NCBI GenBank assembly: GCA_013397935.1
Contig: VZRN01004399.1
Location: 62,001-126,000, forward strand
Length of the DNA stretch: 64,000 nucleotides
Reading direction: 5' to 3'
From: Dasyornis broadbenti
Lineage: Eukaryota; Chordata; Aves; Passeriformes; Dasyornithidae
The translations under genes and the position numbers were made by a program. Positions 26,276 to 39,700 of the stretch are shown one piece after another; position 1 is the first letter of the stretch; each line of letters begins with the position of its first letter. The notes beneath the pieces were generated by a model. It saw only the letters and a program-made list of their open reading frames with translations. It was not told the DNA's origin and did not search any database.

Positions 26276-28857
26276 TCACGATTCTCCTTCATGGCAGGGA
26301 AAGGCCATCTATCCTTGCTTTGTAAAGACAGAGGCAGGGTCCCAGAGAGACAGACACTTGGTAAAGGATGCTGAGTAATGAAACACTCAGGCATGCAGTT
26401 CCTCAAAAATGTCTCCAGCTTTGAGCACAGAACTCCCAAGGAGAGATCTCACTGTCTGAAAGGTATCAGCTTGAAGGTGGGAGATGAATTTGGTGCCAGG
26501 GCCTGGATTCATGGCAGCAAGTACACTGAGTGTTGGGATACCTACAGCAGCCAATCAAAAAAGCTAAGGAGAGAGGTGTCTGATGCCCTGACTGCTGTTG
26601 ATCTCCATGATTCAGAGCTGGAAGGTTCTCCTTGCTGCCAGCCTTTTTTTCATGCCCACCTCCTCCTGCTCTAGCACTTCCTTCAGGCTGGTCATACATG
26701 AGCTGCCAACAAGCAGCTGAGGGGGTAGAAGAGTTTGCCAAAGGTGCTGGCAATGATGTTGTAAGGCCAGGACATTTCTGTGGCCTGTTTTGCACCTTGG
26801 TTCTGACAGGACTTGTGGTGGCAGATCCTCTCCTCAGTGTCCCTGCAGAGCCCAGCCTGCCCCAGTGTCTGCTGCTCTCTGAATAGTGGGTGACCCTGGC
26901 CTGGGGCACTGGCTCCTGCAGGAGATCAGCTGAAAGCACAGACATCCCCGCTGCAGCAGGCAGGAGATCCCTCAGCCTTGAGTGAAAGGGAGGAACATTA
27001 ACACAAACTCCTGAAAACAAAGCAAGGAAATGAAAAATCTCAACCCACCTCCCTAAAGACCAGTACTGCAATGGAGCTGCTACATTAGTTGCGGTAAATT
27101 ATAGCTACAGCTGCGGGAGATACAAAGATTTTCAAAATCAGTTCTGCTACTGGGAAGATTTTCTGAAATTTTCCCTCACAGGCAGTCGCATGCTTCAATG
27201 AGGCTTAGCTTAATAAAGGCCTTTCTGGTAAAGAAGATAGTGCCTAACTCTACCCTTTAAAAGAAAAGAAGCTCTTGCTCTTAAGTTCAAAAAAAGGATT
27301 TTAAGATACAGATTTTTGAGATCGTAAAGCAAAGGTACCTTTAAAGATAAACCAAGTTCCATACAGTCTATTTTTAAGGTTTTTAAATTCATATTTATTT
27401 CATCACATTGTATCTTGTGCTGACTTACTTGTTTATATTTTAAGAAAAATGAAAATTGTTCATTGCAATACAAATCACTCTGTTTAGAGTCTTTCCATTA
27501 ACTTGGTTCACTTTACAGAGTTCACTGACTGTAAGAACTGTAGGGATACATCATAGCTGTGGAAAAGAAGCATTTCAGACTTTCCTGGAGAAACAGATAT
27601 TTCCTTAGCTAGTTTTTGATGGGAAATACTAAGTTAATGAGACAGAGACAGAAGAAAAACTATCTAAAATATGGCATTTGCACCACTAGTTGTACAATGT
27701 ATTAAACAACCAAATAGAATTTGATCCAAAGGTGTCATGGAAAATGTTTGGATATTTATGTATTAAAATGTTTTAAAGACTACACACTTGTGAACCAAGT
27801 GCTTTGGTCAATCTATGGAGTTAAAGCAGATTCATTTCAAAGGTGGTTTGAAACTCATATTTAGACTATTTCTGTTTAGTGCAATCCAGCACTTCATGTG
27901 CTATAGCAGCTTCCATGTTGCTGAAGGAATATTAATTAATCTTCGTACACAGCTCTTGGTAGAGGGACACAAGGGTCAAAATGTATTCGGTATAACGTTG
28001 ACACATACGTGGAAACCCCACACCTTCACAGTAATTGTCCCTGCCTGACCAGTCTGAGTTTCCCCAGCTCCCTGAGCTGGCTGGCGGTCTGTGTGTTGTC
28101 TGGGCAGCATGCTTGGTGCTGGGAATCACTCTCCCCCAGCTGACTGATGGATGAGAGTCATCACCTACATGCAGGGAAAACTGCCAGCAAACTGAAGAGT
28201 TCAACCTGATTCTCCTTAAACCACATTTTCATAATTTGTCACCCACAGGTATTTCAAGTGTTTGATGTTTTTTCTATCTGGATTGCTTTATTTGATTTTG
28301 AACATTTTCCATATTTTTACCTGCCAGCACTAATGCAAGTCTTGCAGACAACGCCAGTTTCTCACCTTCTGTATCTGTTCTCTTGTATAAAAGTGACATC
28401 AATTTTGTCTTGCATTTACCCTGGCTTAGAAGAGAGGTGCATCTAGTCAAGGGGCCCTCCTGTGACAAGTGTCCTTTCTGTGGCTCTGGTAAGCAGCAGA
28501 TATTTAGGGAACATATAGGAACAGGGCACATATGGTCTGATCCTCTCCCCGCTGTTCACCACAACCTTCTTCAAAGACAGCAGCCTTGATCAGCCCCTAA
28601 ATAAATCACCCACTAAATTGCATTGCTGTTTCCATGTTGGAAGTGAAAAAATATGAAGTTCCTACAGCTTGTAACTGAGGCTATGAAATATTAAAAATTC
28701 TAAGAATTGGCCCAGGCAAAAAAACTTGTTGATGAATATTTCAAACAATCTTGTACACATCAAGTGAAAGAAAAACATCTCTTCAGTCACAGACATTTGT
28801 TTGTTCACTTTCTTGCTTGTTTGTTTTTCCACAACTCCCTGGCATGTCAGAATAATT

Positions 28858-28873
28858 AAAAAAAAAAAAAAAA
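28858..28873. repeat. Poly(A) run
   Basis: About 15-16 consecutive A follow AATAATT. No retroposon body is recognisable next to it. Confidence 0.8.
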
Positions 28874-29094
28874 TACTTCTTTTCGGTCCCTATTCTGTCA
28901 TTCTGTAAGACTCAATTCATTTTAATGGCATGGTTTTTGTATAGGCAAATGCTAAATGACAGTGTAATTTATATTTCAGGCTTTCCTGACAAAATGTGTA
29001 GCTTCAATAGATGCTTCTATTGAAATCAAAAACATTTCACTCTTTATATTTCATTTATCCATCACAGCCATTGATATGGCCACTTTACCACATT

Positions 29095-29185
29095 CTCTGA
29101 GCACTTCACAATACCCTCTTTGAGTATTCTTATTTTACCATTAGGGAAACTGGACACTGAATCAGAGAAACATTCACACCATCTA
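29095..29185 (-). repeat. MIR-like SINE remnant
   Basis: TTATTTTACCATTAGGGAAACTGGACACTGA and the following AGAGAAACATTCACAC segment resemble the reverse complement of the MIR 3' half (ATTTTACAGATGAGGAAACT, then GAGGTTAAGTAACTTGCCCA). The match is short and diverged. Confidence 0.5.
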
Positions 29186-29717
29186 TATCAGCCCTGGTTT
29201 TCTCATCTAATGTAAATGCTCAGAATTATTCTTTTCCCATAGGCACTTAGCTCTCTCCATTACTCTCCAGGGAGTTTAGATTTCTCGAAGAATATCTGCA
29301 TTGCACCTAATTTGGCTTCCCAAAATATGAACAAAAGAAATCCCTCTCTATTGTAATCCCACGGCTATACCAGGGGTGCCCACACTGCCTAAGGATGGCT
29401 CAGCCACTCAACACACTGCAGTTCCCAAATCCCTTTCAAGTGATTCAGGATTTCACTAGCATTGCTGCATGATTCTGAAGAACATCACCAGAAATTGTAC
29501 ACAGCTTGGGCATCTCTGTACCATCCTCAGTTACCTTCATCAAGGCACTTTTAAGCAAAGTGAAATATTTTTATCCACTACAGAAAATGCTGTCAGACAC
29601 CAAAGTCTGACATTTTATACAGAATATATATTAAAAATTCTTTATATGCCCAAAAGTGATAAATATGGTCTAAACGCTGGTGTCTGAACATAATTTATAC
29701 TTCAGTCCTTCTGAGTA

Positions 29718-29900
29718 GATATAATCATAGGTAATTTAGTTTGAAGGAGGTCATTCTGATGTTGCAATGTCCAACTCCCCTCTCAAAACATGGTGAGCTT
29801 CAAAATTACTTCAAGTTGCTCAGGACATTGTCCAGGTGAATTTCTAGCATCTCCCAAAATTTCAGAACCTCTGCACTGCCTGCACCAAGGCTCACCATCC
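29718..29900 (-). repeat. Eroded CR1 fragment
   Basis: ATAATCATAGGTAATTTAGT is a decayed CR1 3' terminus. GTTGCTCAGGACATTGTCCA and GGTGAATTTCTAGCATCTCC follow in the order known for CR1 minus-strand copies. It is clearly more diverged than the 17.9 or 23.6 kb copies. Confidence 0.6.
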
Positions 29901-30206
29901 CCCTGGTGAGATTCTGTCCTCTCCCACATGTTCAGAGCAGATCCTCTAGTGATGAACTGATCCCCAAAGAATGCAAATGTAAACGTGGTCCAGTGTAGTT
30001 CCTTATTCCTACATGGTTTGTTTTATCAAGGACTGGTTTTTCAGAGATGTTCTTGTCATGTTTTCTATGGATTTCTCTATTGGAAGGGTGGGATTTGCTC
30101 CTCCTTCCTACAGTGGAAGAGTTGACCTCATGCATCTTCCTTGTTAAGGAGAGGGTTTGTTGCTCTTTTGGAGGCTTTTCTTCCCCTGAAGTGGAACGAG
30201 ATGAAG

Positions 30207-30378
30207 GGAAGAGAATATTTCAGATGGAAAGGACCTACAAGGATCATCTAGTCCAAAAGCCTGACCAATTCAGGGCTGAACACAAATTAAAGTGTGTTGT
30301 TTAAGCAAAGTGTACAATTGTACAAGTGTTTCTTGAACACTGACATTGAGCAGCTCTCAGGGAAGCCTCATCAAATTC
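30207..30378 (-). repeat. Eroded CR1 fragment
   Basis: AGAATATTTCAGATGGAAAG, then GACCTACAAGGATCATCTAG, a decayed GGGCTGAACACAA segment and CAAGTGTTTCTTGAACACTG follow the minus-strand CR1 order of the subfamily that reads CCCACAAGGATCATCGAGTC and AACGCTTCTTGAACTCTGTC. It is shared with the lower half of a small unsupported open frame. Confidence 0.65.
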
Positions 30379-33300
30379 CTCAGCAAGGCCAGCAAGCAAA
30401 ATAGTATGAGGAAATTTTTGGATCAGCCCGTGGTGAACATGACACACAAAGACATGCTTGTTAAACTGATCTCTCCTACAACTTTCCCAGCTACAAAACC
30501 TTGCTGTAGGTGGCATTAATCAATGTCTTTAAAAAACAGAGGGAAGATGCCAGCATAACCTGTAAGTCAGTGAAAGAGTTACCGTACATTCGTAGCTGTC
30601 AGAGACAAACTGGTGTTTTTACCATTTTTGCCTCAGTCTTGTGTTTCCTGCACACACATATCTAACATTAACTGGCTTGACACAATCATTTGACTCAGGC
30701 TTAGGAAATGCTAGTGGTTTATGAGGTTTCAAACTGAGTTTCACATCCTGAAATGTGCAGCTAATTTCTTTAAAATAAGTTCATTTAAATTATTTACCTA
30801 GGAGCAATATTAGAAAAGCAACTGCATCTGTGAATTATTTTCTACTACATATAATGAGTCATGGCACAGTTATGTCTAAGTACATGTAATCTGCTTGAAA
30901 TTGGTCAGACTAATGCTAAATAAAATTTGGTTTAGGAGCCTGACTCAAGAGACCTCTAGCTTCAGTTTGCCTAAACTTAAGGACATAGCTTTAAATAAAT
31001 ATTTCCCATCTAAAGTTAATTGCTAAGTAGAAGTAAGGGTTCATGGTAATTTATTTTTTTCCTGCAGGACAGAGGAATGTCTTAAAATCAGGGTAAGCTT
31101 AAGCCAGTACAGGTAAGAATTTGTAATGCCATGGGGACGGAAAAGAACAATCTGGTCTTCCTGGAAGATTTGTTTTTAGGCTTTTTATTGCCACAAGACT
31201 CATTTCAAATGAAGATAGTAAAAGGAAAGGTCCCAGTTTGGTTGCTTAAGTCAGGAATTACACACAGAATGAGGAGTATAATTATAGACAACACAATCAA
31301 AACTCTGAGATTCATTCATGGCAGCAGGAACTTATCCTAGTTCCTGGCTTCTCCTAGCACCATCCAGGAGCAAGCAATCAACGCACTTCAAATACTGCAC
31401 CAGACCTTCATCTTGGGAGCCTCAGAGCAGCTTACAGCAAATTCTGTCAGTCTTAAAGCTGCTTAGGGTAGGGTTTTCAAAGCGACTTAGCAATTCAAAG
31501 TCTAATCTTCATTGAAAGGCTACAAAACCTCATCTCAGATGTGCTTAATTTACCTTTAAAAATGGGACGCAGGAACTTCTGATGCTACCCTTGATCCTGC
31601 TTCTGAGCACGTGTGAGCCAGGGCTCCCAGGAAGGAGGGTGTGGATAATGCAATGGAGTGAATGAGGGGTTGCAAGGAGCTCAATGCACGTGGGCCTAAT
31701 CTTTGTTTGATGGAGAGAAACTAAGAATTTTAACATCATCCTCTTGCAGCTTTGTTTCAAAAACATTAAAATAGATGCTGCTGCTGTTAAATATTTGGGG
31801 TAATAGTGGTTGATAAGCACTCGTATTCAACGGACATTTTCTAAAGGAAATTGACAACCAGACACATAATGAAACCACCAAATCTGACCATTAAGAAGTA
31901 ACAGTCACATTGTTTTTACACTGATGAGGTGACACCAAAGACTATTATTTTAATTTTTTGGTTTTGTTTGTTTGTTTCTGCTTTTGAATATTCTGGCATC
32001 TTATTTCCAAGCTTTTTTCTGTGAGGATCAGATACTAGTGGAAACTGGTGTTAGATTATTTATTTGCCTCAAGAAGATGGAGGTTTATATGAACTATCAT
32101 CTACTAGAAAACATTCAACTCAATCACGGAATAACACCTCACAAGATAAGTGAGTGTTGACAGATAAGAATTCAAGGAATCCACAGAATTGATTGACCAA
32201 TTACAACATCTGTTCTCATAGTTGCTGCTCTTCCAGACAAACTTTCTCTGTTATTTCCATTACAGTTTAGAAGATTTCAGTCAAGTTCAGCTGAGGCTCG
32301 TGGCATTGATTTTTGTGGAGGTCCACCTTGTAAATATGTCATGTTTAGAGATTCCATGTTTGGCCTCCTGAAGCAGAGGTTATGTAGAGACACCTGACCT
32401 TTGTACCATAAAATTTCATCTTTAGACTTCAATTGCATTTGGATTTTTGCAAAATTACTCTTCTTCAAAAGTCAGCCTTTAAAAGAGACTAAATCAAACC
32501 CAGAAATTAATTGCACTGCTTCCAGTTGAAGTCTGTGCTAAAATCCAAAGAAAGGATTCATTCTATAGGCAACCTTCTGCTGATTGAGTTAACTCTTAAT
32601 GAGTTTCTCGGGTTTTGACCTAGACACAAAAGATTTTCATGATTTCTCAAACATTTGCATCCAGCAGAGTTTATGGATTTAGTGCATTTCTCCATATTAG
32701 GCAGGATAATTAATTTCCATAATAATTTTCAGTGATTTTTCACAGTGTAGCTCCCTTTTGTATGGGGCTTCTCATTATTTTAGCAGAACCTTCTCAGTCG
32801 ACACAATAACAATGAAAATCCAAATTCTGATTCTTTTGCTGTCAAAGGACGACATTCAAGGCCAAGCAGAAACCGTTCCTGAGAAAGAGCTGTTGCAAAC
32901 AAATACCTTGATTTTTCCATAATACCCTGTCTCATCAGAGAAGCCAATATTCTCTCTGCTTAGTACTTTCTCCAGGTTTTGCTTGTCTGCGCTTTTTCAT
33001 AGCTAGAGAACAATTTTTTTACAATAGCAGTTTCTAAAGGTTGGAGTATATGAACAGATTTATTGTGATATGGACAGATTATTATGATGTATTATGATTC
33101 ATAATGTTATGAGCACCTTCATGCTAGGAAGGTCTGTAGAGTTCCTCACCTCTTACGACAGAAGTAAGAATATTCAGACTGACAGGGCTCCAGTGTTGAT
33201 TTCTGGGGAGAAAAAAAAATAAAATCCATTTTACTGACACAGTTATCTGTATTTTGACTGGTGGGATGCTTTTTTAGTAGAAGAGGCATTGTGCTTAGTC

Positions 33301-33879
33301 TGTCTCTTACGACTCTTTTTGTCATCATTATGTTCAAATCATACAAATCATAAACGTGAATCATTTTTCCATAGGAAGGCTTTCTCTTACTTAAGTTCTC
33401 CAGATGTCTAATATCCTTGTCCAAAAAAAGAGAAATCATCATATATCTGGCTGGTAGTAATAATTATGTTAGCAGTGGGGTTCTCCTTGTGTGCTGAAAA
33501 TTTCCTTTTGATTATAAACCAGTGGAAGCACAATGAATTCTGTGGGCAGCCTGGCCACAATGGAATTCTAAAATCTGCCAACGGATTCAGGTCATGATTA
33601 GGTCTAAGAGAACGCAATTGCAAGCTACAGGGTATCTGAGACAACTGCCTAAAAAAAAAAACATCTACCCAAAGCAGGTCCCTGAGTTCTATTGTAATAG
33701 TTAGAGCTATTGCAGACCAGTTACTAAAAAATATCTAAATCCAGTGCTTTTTTGCAGTGTATTCTGTAGTAGTGGGAAGACACATTTGGGTGCAGGGAGG
33801 TATGGGGGTGGCTACAGGCTGTGCTAACAGAGTCACAATTTTTCCTTTCTGTTTCATTGTCTTTGAAAAAAACACCTGA

Positions 33880-33926
33880 TTTTATTTTATTTATGTTTTA
33901 TTATTTTTTATTTTATTTTATTTTTC
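33880..33926. repeat. (TTTTA)n pentanucleotide repeat
   Basis: TTTTATTTTATTTATGTTTT followed by more TTTTA units, ending at TTTTTCCC. It is imperfect. Confidence 0.85.
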
Positions 33927-35529
33927 CCTGGGAGAAAATATCCCTAAACTAATATTCTTAGACAATAAGTTACTATGAGAAAGAATGACTTTTTGTCTCC
34001 TGTATCAATCCATGCAACCCACAGGTTGCAATTTCAGGTGAATTACCCAGTAGTTTAAAGTATCCCTGATTTGACATCCAGTTGCATTTCCTTTCTGGAT
34101 AGGGATAATCTTAAATGTCACAACACAGAAATCTGTGCTGAGAAACTGCACTGATGCCTCAGAAAGAAACCAGAGATGCAGTCAAGCAGCAGCTTCACTT
34201 AGTCTGTAGGGGGAGGGAAAGAATAAAACTCAAGAAATTTCGTATCGTTTTGATGCATAATGCACAGGCCAGGTCAATGTCAGTAAAAGATTATCACATT
34301 TCTTTAGAAGAAACAGCTAAGTACAAACCTGGCCTAAGTTTTGAGTTTGCTGTGAAATTTAAATCTCATGCACAAGTTTGTGGATTTTATTGTGAATTTT
34401 CACACACAAATTCAGAGATGCTGGAGAAGCTTTCCAGAATCAGCTACAAATCTCCTCTGGAGTTTGGCAAAATGCCTAAGGCTAAATCTAATTAGTGTTC
34501 TGACCCAAGGGAGTCTCCCTGTTTTAAAGCAAACCTCAAAGCTGAGGATCTAGACAACATGGAGTCCAATGCAGATGTATTTATAAGCTTCTGTGCTTAT
34601 CACAAATGATTTTCCTAGTCAATAAATTATGATAAGGTAAGCATATGCTCACAGCTTGATACTGGTTTCAGATGTTTGCAAGCAGAAGGGGAATTCTGTT
34701 TGGCTCTTTTATGCCCTGTAAAATGCTAAAGAAATAAAAAGTATATTCCTGAAAAGGAATTCCCCTTGTGCCGGCACAAGAGAAGGCATGAAGGAACTTC
34801 ACTTTCTCAAGCCACCTTACAAATTCTGCTGGAAGGGGGTAAGGCCAGGCAAACCTGGGAGTAATATGAGTTCTGCCCATGCCCACAACTGAAAGGCTAA
34901 AGTGTCAGTCAGTCCTTGCTCACTGTGGGATATCTTACCTCTAACATAGTACATTGCATGCTGTTGTGTAGCAAGAACCATGAAAGTGCGATACTGGTTT
35001 GATGCATCTGAAAATGTTGACTTCAATTTTTCAGTACAAATTTTGCAGAACCCATTTCCTGCACAGAATATGAGCACTTTCTAAAAAAAAGCCCATCAGC
35101 AACACAGAGATTGGCTCATAAGAGCTGACATTTAACATCATGGTTGGGTCTCCAAAATGAGTTGAATATTCCCCAAGGACAAATGGCAGTACTCTTTCCT
35201 GATGTAAACACCGTAACGAAAATATATCCCTCTTCTTTTTGAATCTTTTCTGGAACTAATGCTGCTGTCTCCAATCCTTTTCTCTTTGAAATCTGTGGCA
35301 TAACGCTCTGCCAAATTCCCTCTAGGAGGAAAAGAATAAGGAATTACTTGGACTGAATGGAGAAAATGCTGAATGAAGTAAAGAAATAATATGATAGCAA
35401 ATGGAAAAGGCTTGGATGCAAATGTGCAATGGGATTTGCTGTAGTGGAGGTGCCTAAGGAGCAGCTAAGCTAACACCCTAAACTGCACATTGGCTGGGAG
35501 CATGCCCCATGGCTCAGTACCTAAACCCA

Positions 35530-35875
35530 CCCTCTTACTAATTTATAGCCATTTCTCCTTGTCCTGTTACTACATGCCCTTGTGAAAAGTCCCTCTCCAG
35601 TCTTCTTGTAGTCCCTTAGGTACTGGAAGATCCTAATAAAATCTCCTTGGAGCCCTCTCTTCTCCAGGCTGAACAACCACCGTTCTCTCAGCCTATGTTC
35701 ATAGCAGAGCTGCTCCAGAACTCAGTTTATCTTCATGGCCTCCTCTGGGCTCACTCCAGCAGGTCCACATCCTGCTGCTGGGGGTCCCACAGCTGGACCC
35801 AGCACTCCTGCTGGTAATGGTCCCTGATCAGTGCTGACTTCCAAAGGGAGCGGGGCAAGCACGTTGCAGTGCCCT
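35530..35875 (-). repeat. CR1 retroposon fragment, internal part
   Basis: CTCCTTGTCCTGTTACTACA, AAAGTCCCTCTCCAGTCTTC, CCTCTCTTCTCCAGGCTGAA, CATGGCCTCCTCTGGGCTCA and GGGGTCCCACAGCTGGACCC are in the order of a minus-strand CR1 copy. The extreme 3' terminus is missing at the left edge. Similarity weakens after 35815. Confidence 0.85.
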
Positions 35876-35972
35876 GGCAGGATTGATTTTGGTAACACAA
35901 GCAGCTAACACAGTACCCTCGTAGCCTGACAAGGTTAGGGGACTGGCTTCATGAACAGTCACAACATCATTA

Positions 35973-35994
35973 NNNNNNNNNNNNNNNNNNNNNN
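35973..35994. other. Assembly gap, 22 N
   Basis: A run of 22 undetermined bases lies between a CR1-flanking segment and a purine-rich tract. The true size of the missing sequence is unknown. Confidence 0.99.
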
Positions 35995-36130
35995 AATCCA
36001 AAAAACAATAGGGAGGGGGGGGAAAAAAAAAAAACCCAAACGAAAAAAGCAAAGAAGAAAATTAAGGGGGAAAAACTGAAAGTAAAAGAAGTAAAAGAAA
36101 AATAAGGCAAGGAAAAGGAAAAAGCAGGAC
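35995..36130. repeat. Purine-rich (A/G) low-complexity tract
   Basis: About 135 bases consisting almost entirely of A and G, with a G run of at least eight beside a run of twelve A. It abuts the assembly gap, which probably exists because reads failed in this tract. Minus-strand open frames rich in Phe, Ser and Pro here are artefacts of the tract. Confidence 0.9.
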
Positions 36131-36704
36131 TCATGGTATCTACAAGTGATAGGTCAAACACTGGGAATGTTTTGTTAAAACTACATTGTTGTAGTGTACT
36201 CCTGATAAAAGCTTTTCCTCCCAACAGTCCCCCCACCCACTCTTTCAGCAGAGGTGACAATGTATAACAGAATCGTCTTGTGCACTGGGGCTATTCCAGC
36301 AGCCTCCAGTCTCAGCAAGCAGCACCTCAGAGCTTCCCAAACCTCCCAAGGAGAGAGAAACCTTTTTTGTATGCTCTACACATAGGATTTACCAGTTCAG
36401 CTTCTCCAGATGGAAACAAAGCTGGGAGAAGAAGTTGAAAGTCTTTATTGACTTGCCAGTATGTGAAAATTTAACCCTTTTAATAGGATCTTAATTGCCT
36501 TGCAATGGCTGCTTCTATCAGAGAGCTGCTGTGCTCTCTGTTGTAGCTATAGCAATGAATTACATTAGCATTTCTTTCATCTTCTTCTAATTTTTTCTTC
36601 AAGCTGAGCCTGCAAGTGGGTGGAAATACATTTATTACTGAGTGCAGAAAAGACAGCTACAAAACTTGGGGTCTGATTCTTACATTGATGCTGAATTACT
36701 GTTT

Positions 36705-36765
36705 AAAACCAGGCAAATGATTAAACCTCTGTGCACTGGATTTCCCCATCTGTGGTAGGTTGTGA
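36705..36765 (+). repeat. MIR-like SINE remnant
   Basis: AAATGATTAAACCTCTGTGC followed by ACTGGATTTCCCCATCTGTG resembles the conserved MIR segment AAGTTACTTAACCTCTCTGT and GCCTCAGTTTCCTCATCTGT. The match is short. Confidence 0.5.
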
Positions 36766-39700
36766 ACACGTGGTAGATGTGGTGAATAAGGAAAATAACA
36801 TATATCTCCCTTAGGATGATGCTATAAAGCCTAATGTCTGAGAATCTCTGTTCAAGAAATTTTCAGAGAAGAGAGAAATATCCTTTAGCGGTGCATATGC
36901 AGATATGCTGGCAGATCGCAGGAGAGTCAGGACTATTTACAGCAGCTGAAGATCTCTCTTGCTAAATGTTGTTGTTTCATAATCAAGTGAATAGCAAAGA
37001 GCAGTCTGTAAATTTATGTACAAACTCCCATCTGTGCCAGAAGAAGTAATTTCAGAGATGCAAATAAAGCTGCCGCGCAGCACCTGAACTGTATCAAATT
37101 ACTGGCCATTGATGGGGGAGTGGAAGATTTTGAGGTTTTGCACTGAACATAGAGAAGCATTCCATAAAATATATTCCTGTGTTGTAAATGTAGTAATATC
37201 CCTTGTTTTGTCAGGAAGATTATGAAGACGACTAACAATGGTATTTACAGCATTAGCTGAAGAAGCTAAGAGGTTTCTCTGTTAAATTCCCTTTTCTGCA
37301 AAGGGCTTAGCAAGATCACTTTGTCTTTCTGTACCCTATTTTTCATGTTACAAATGCTAATAACAAAGTAGACATCGTGCGTGTCAATAGGTTGTAATAT
37401 ATGGAATTGCACAATGAATTGTTTTTCTATTTTGTTACAGCTAGCATATGTTCTATGTCAGACATTTATTCCTTTAGCTGCAAGAATAGGTATCATTAGG
37501 AATAGAAATTTACTGCACGAGACAACTTAGCTTTTGGAAATGCCTCAAGTAATGAAGTTTTTATGATAAGTAGAAGAAAAGAAGATACCCCTATTCTAGT
37601 GGCCTTCATGCCATGTAGATACCTCAGTGCATGTTGGGCAGTATATTGCAGCTTGGTGAAGTCAGTATTTTAATTTCAAACAATTTTTGAGGATTGAGGC
37701 GTCTGAATGCCATTGTGAAATGCTTGCCTCATGTTTTACGCTGATGTGGCTTCCTAAAAATGATTAAGAAGCACCCAAGCACAAAAATAAAACCTGTTAG
37801 GTTCTGTCCAAATTGCTGCTGGGATTAGTCTAGTGTAATGATCACTTCTGAAGTCTGGAATACTATCAGGGAAGCAAGCCTCACATATTCTTAAATATTT
37901 GTGATAGCCAGCTTCTTCTAAATGCTTGCACCTCCTGCTTCACTTCTCAGGACAGTTTCTTTACTTTCTACAAGCATGAAGCTTTCACCAAGAAGACAGC
38001 TGTACTTGGTATTTGAATGACACTTTTCACTTTCAAAATGTTGTACAGATATTAAACAGTGTTCCCTAACCTCGGGGAAGAAATGTGAACTGAGGGGGAA
38101 AATACTTAATTGTTAATGGAAGTTTGATGCATATACCTTATGCCTTCGATAATCACACCCACTCTTGTTGCTGTTTTTCTAATAAGGGAACTAAGCTGAC
38201 CAAATCATGATTTCACCACATCTGTTTAACTGGTTAGCAGCAAGCTCTGTTCCCTGTTCCAGTGTTTTATCCACGTCTCGTAGTAGTCACTGGGTTTACT
38301 GTATTTGTAACCTCAAAATGCATTATCTATCCTGTGTAACCCAGGTTGCTGTTTGTGAAATGCACTGTCCAGAAGATACTGAACAGGAGTTTTCTGATGC
38401 TGGTGTGATCACAACACTGGTGACAGCTCTAAAGCGGAAGTTAAATAATTCAAACTGATTTCCTTTGTTATAAAATATTGACTACCCCAAACCAAAAGTA
38501 GACCTAGTCAGCTGGCTTGAGAAAAAAGCCTTACTGACACAGAGAAAGCCTTGTAGAACTCTTGGTTCTGTCCTGTAGGATCCAAAAATAGGCTGAACAG
38601 TGGATGCAAGCAGCTAACTGAGCATATAAAACACCTGAAAGAGCAGTGCTTTGAGATGCTTTTTTATAAATTGTGGAGAAAAAAAGAAGCTGTTAGTGTT
38701 CAAGACTGTTAGATAAATGTCATTAAAATGTTGTAAGGTTATTGAGATTATTATTCTTTAATACTGCAGTAAAAGATACTAAAAATGATTTACAGCTCAG
38801 TGCCATGAAGAACTGCCCAAGCAACCCATGAATAAGCAGACTCAGACAGATGAAAGCACACAGTCATATTAGCAAGTTCAGAAAGCTCACTAGCTCTGCT
38901 GAGCAGTCTCCTCTATCTGCACTGTTGTGCTTGTGTTCTGGGGAGATGCCTCTAATTCATCACAGAGAGAGAGAGACACTGTGACATCTTCTTTAGATCC
39001 CCTGGGTGATTTGAATAACACTGTTTCTATTAAACATCTCATTTTGGAAGGGTACTTGTCTGGTCCTGATCAGGCTGATCCTTCTCCTGCTGAAAGGAAA
39101 ATATAATGCTCATCTCTTGGAGACGGGTAATGGGTGCTCTGTGCTAGAGTGGGTTTCTTTTTGGGCTGCATTGCTTATATCCTCTTCTCAACACATCATA
39201 TTCAGCACAGGTGCTGCTATTTTTTCATCTTTCCTCCAATGCTCCCCATGGCATGGCAGAACCTATCTAAGGTGTCTAACCTCAGTATGTTATCCTGGTG
39301 AAGAAGTTTGCATAGAACAAATAGATTTTGCTGAGAGCTGACCCTGACTCTGATGAAAGTTTCTGTGCTTGCAGGTAGTATCCTGTAAGACTTGGGTGTC
39401 ATTGTCTAAAAACATGAAAGAGCAAAGGAAAAAAGGCATCTTTTTCTGTCTGCTCTGCCCAGTTCCTTTACCAAACAAGAGGTCTGGCTGCATTCATTTT
39501 GTATCACTTCAGCTGACACTTAGCACATGCAGAGGTGTTATTTTTATATACATCTGCAAGACTGAGCACAAACAGAACTGGGTGGTGTCCATCAGGTAGA
39601 AATTTAGAAATGACATGCCAGTCTCTTTAAGAGACTAGATTTGGCAATTGGAGGTGTAGGGATCCAAATTTCCTTCACAGCCTGAGGTGGCGGGGATGAG

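Noticed and set aside
35828..36260. Minus-strand frames that appear to read across the 22-N gap.
   Set aside because: They are artefacts of undetermined bases and the purine-rich tract.
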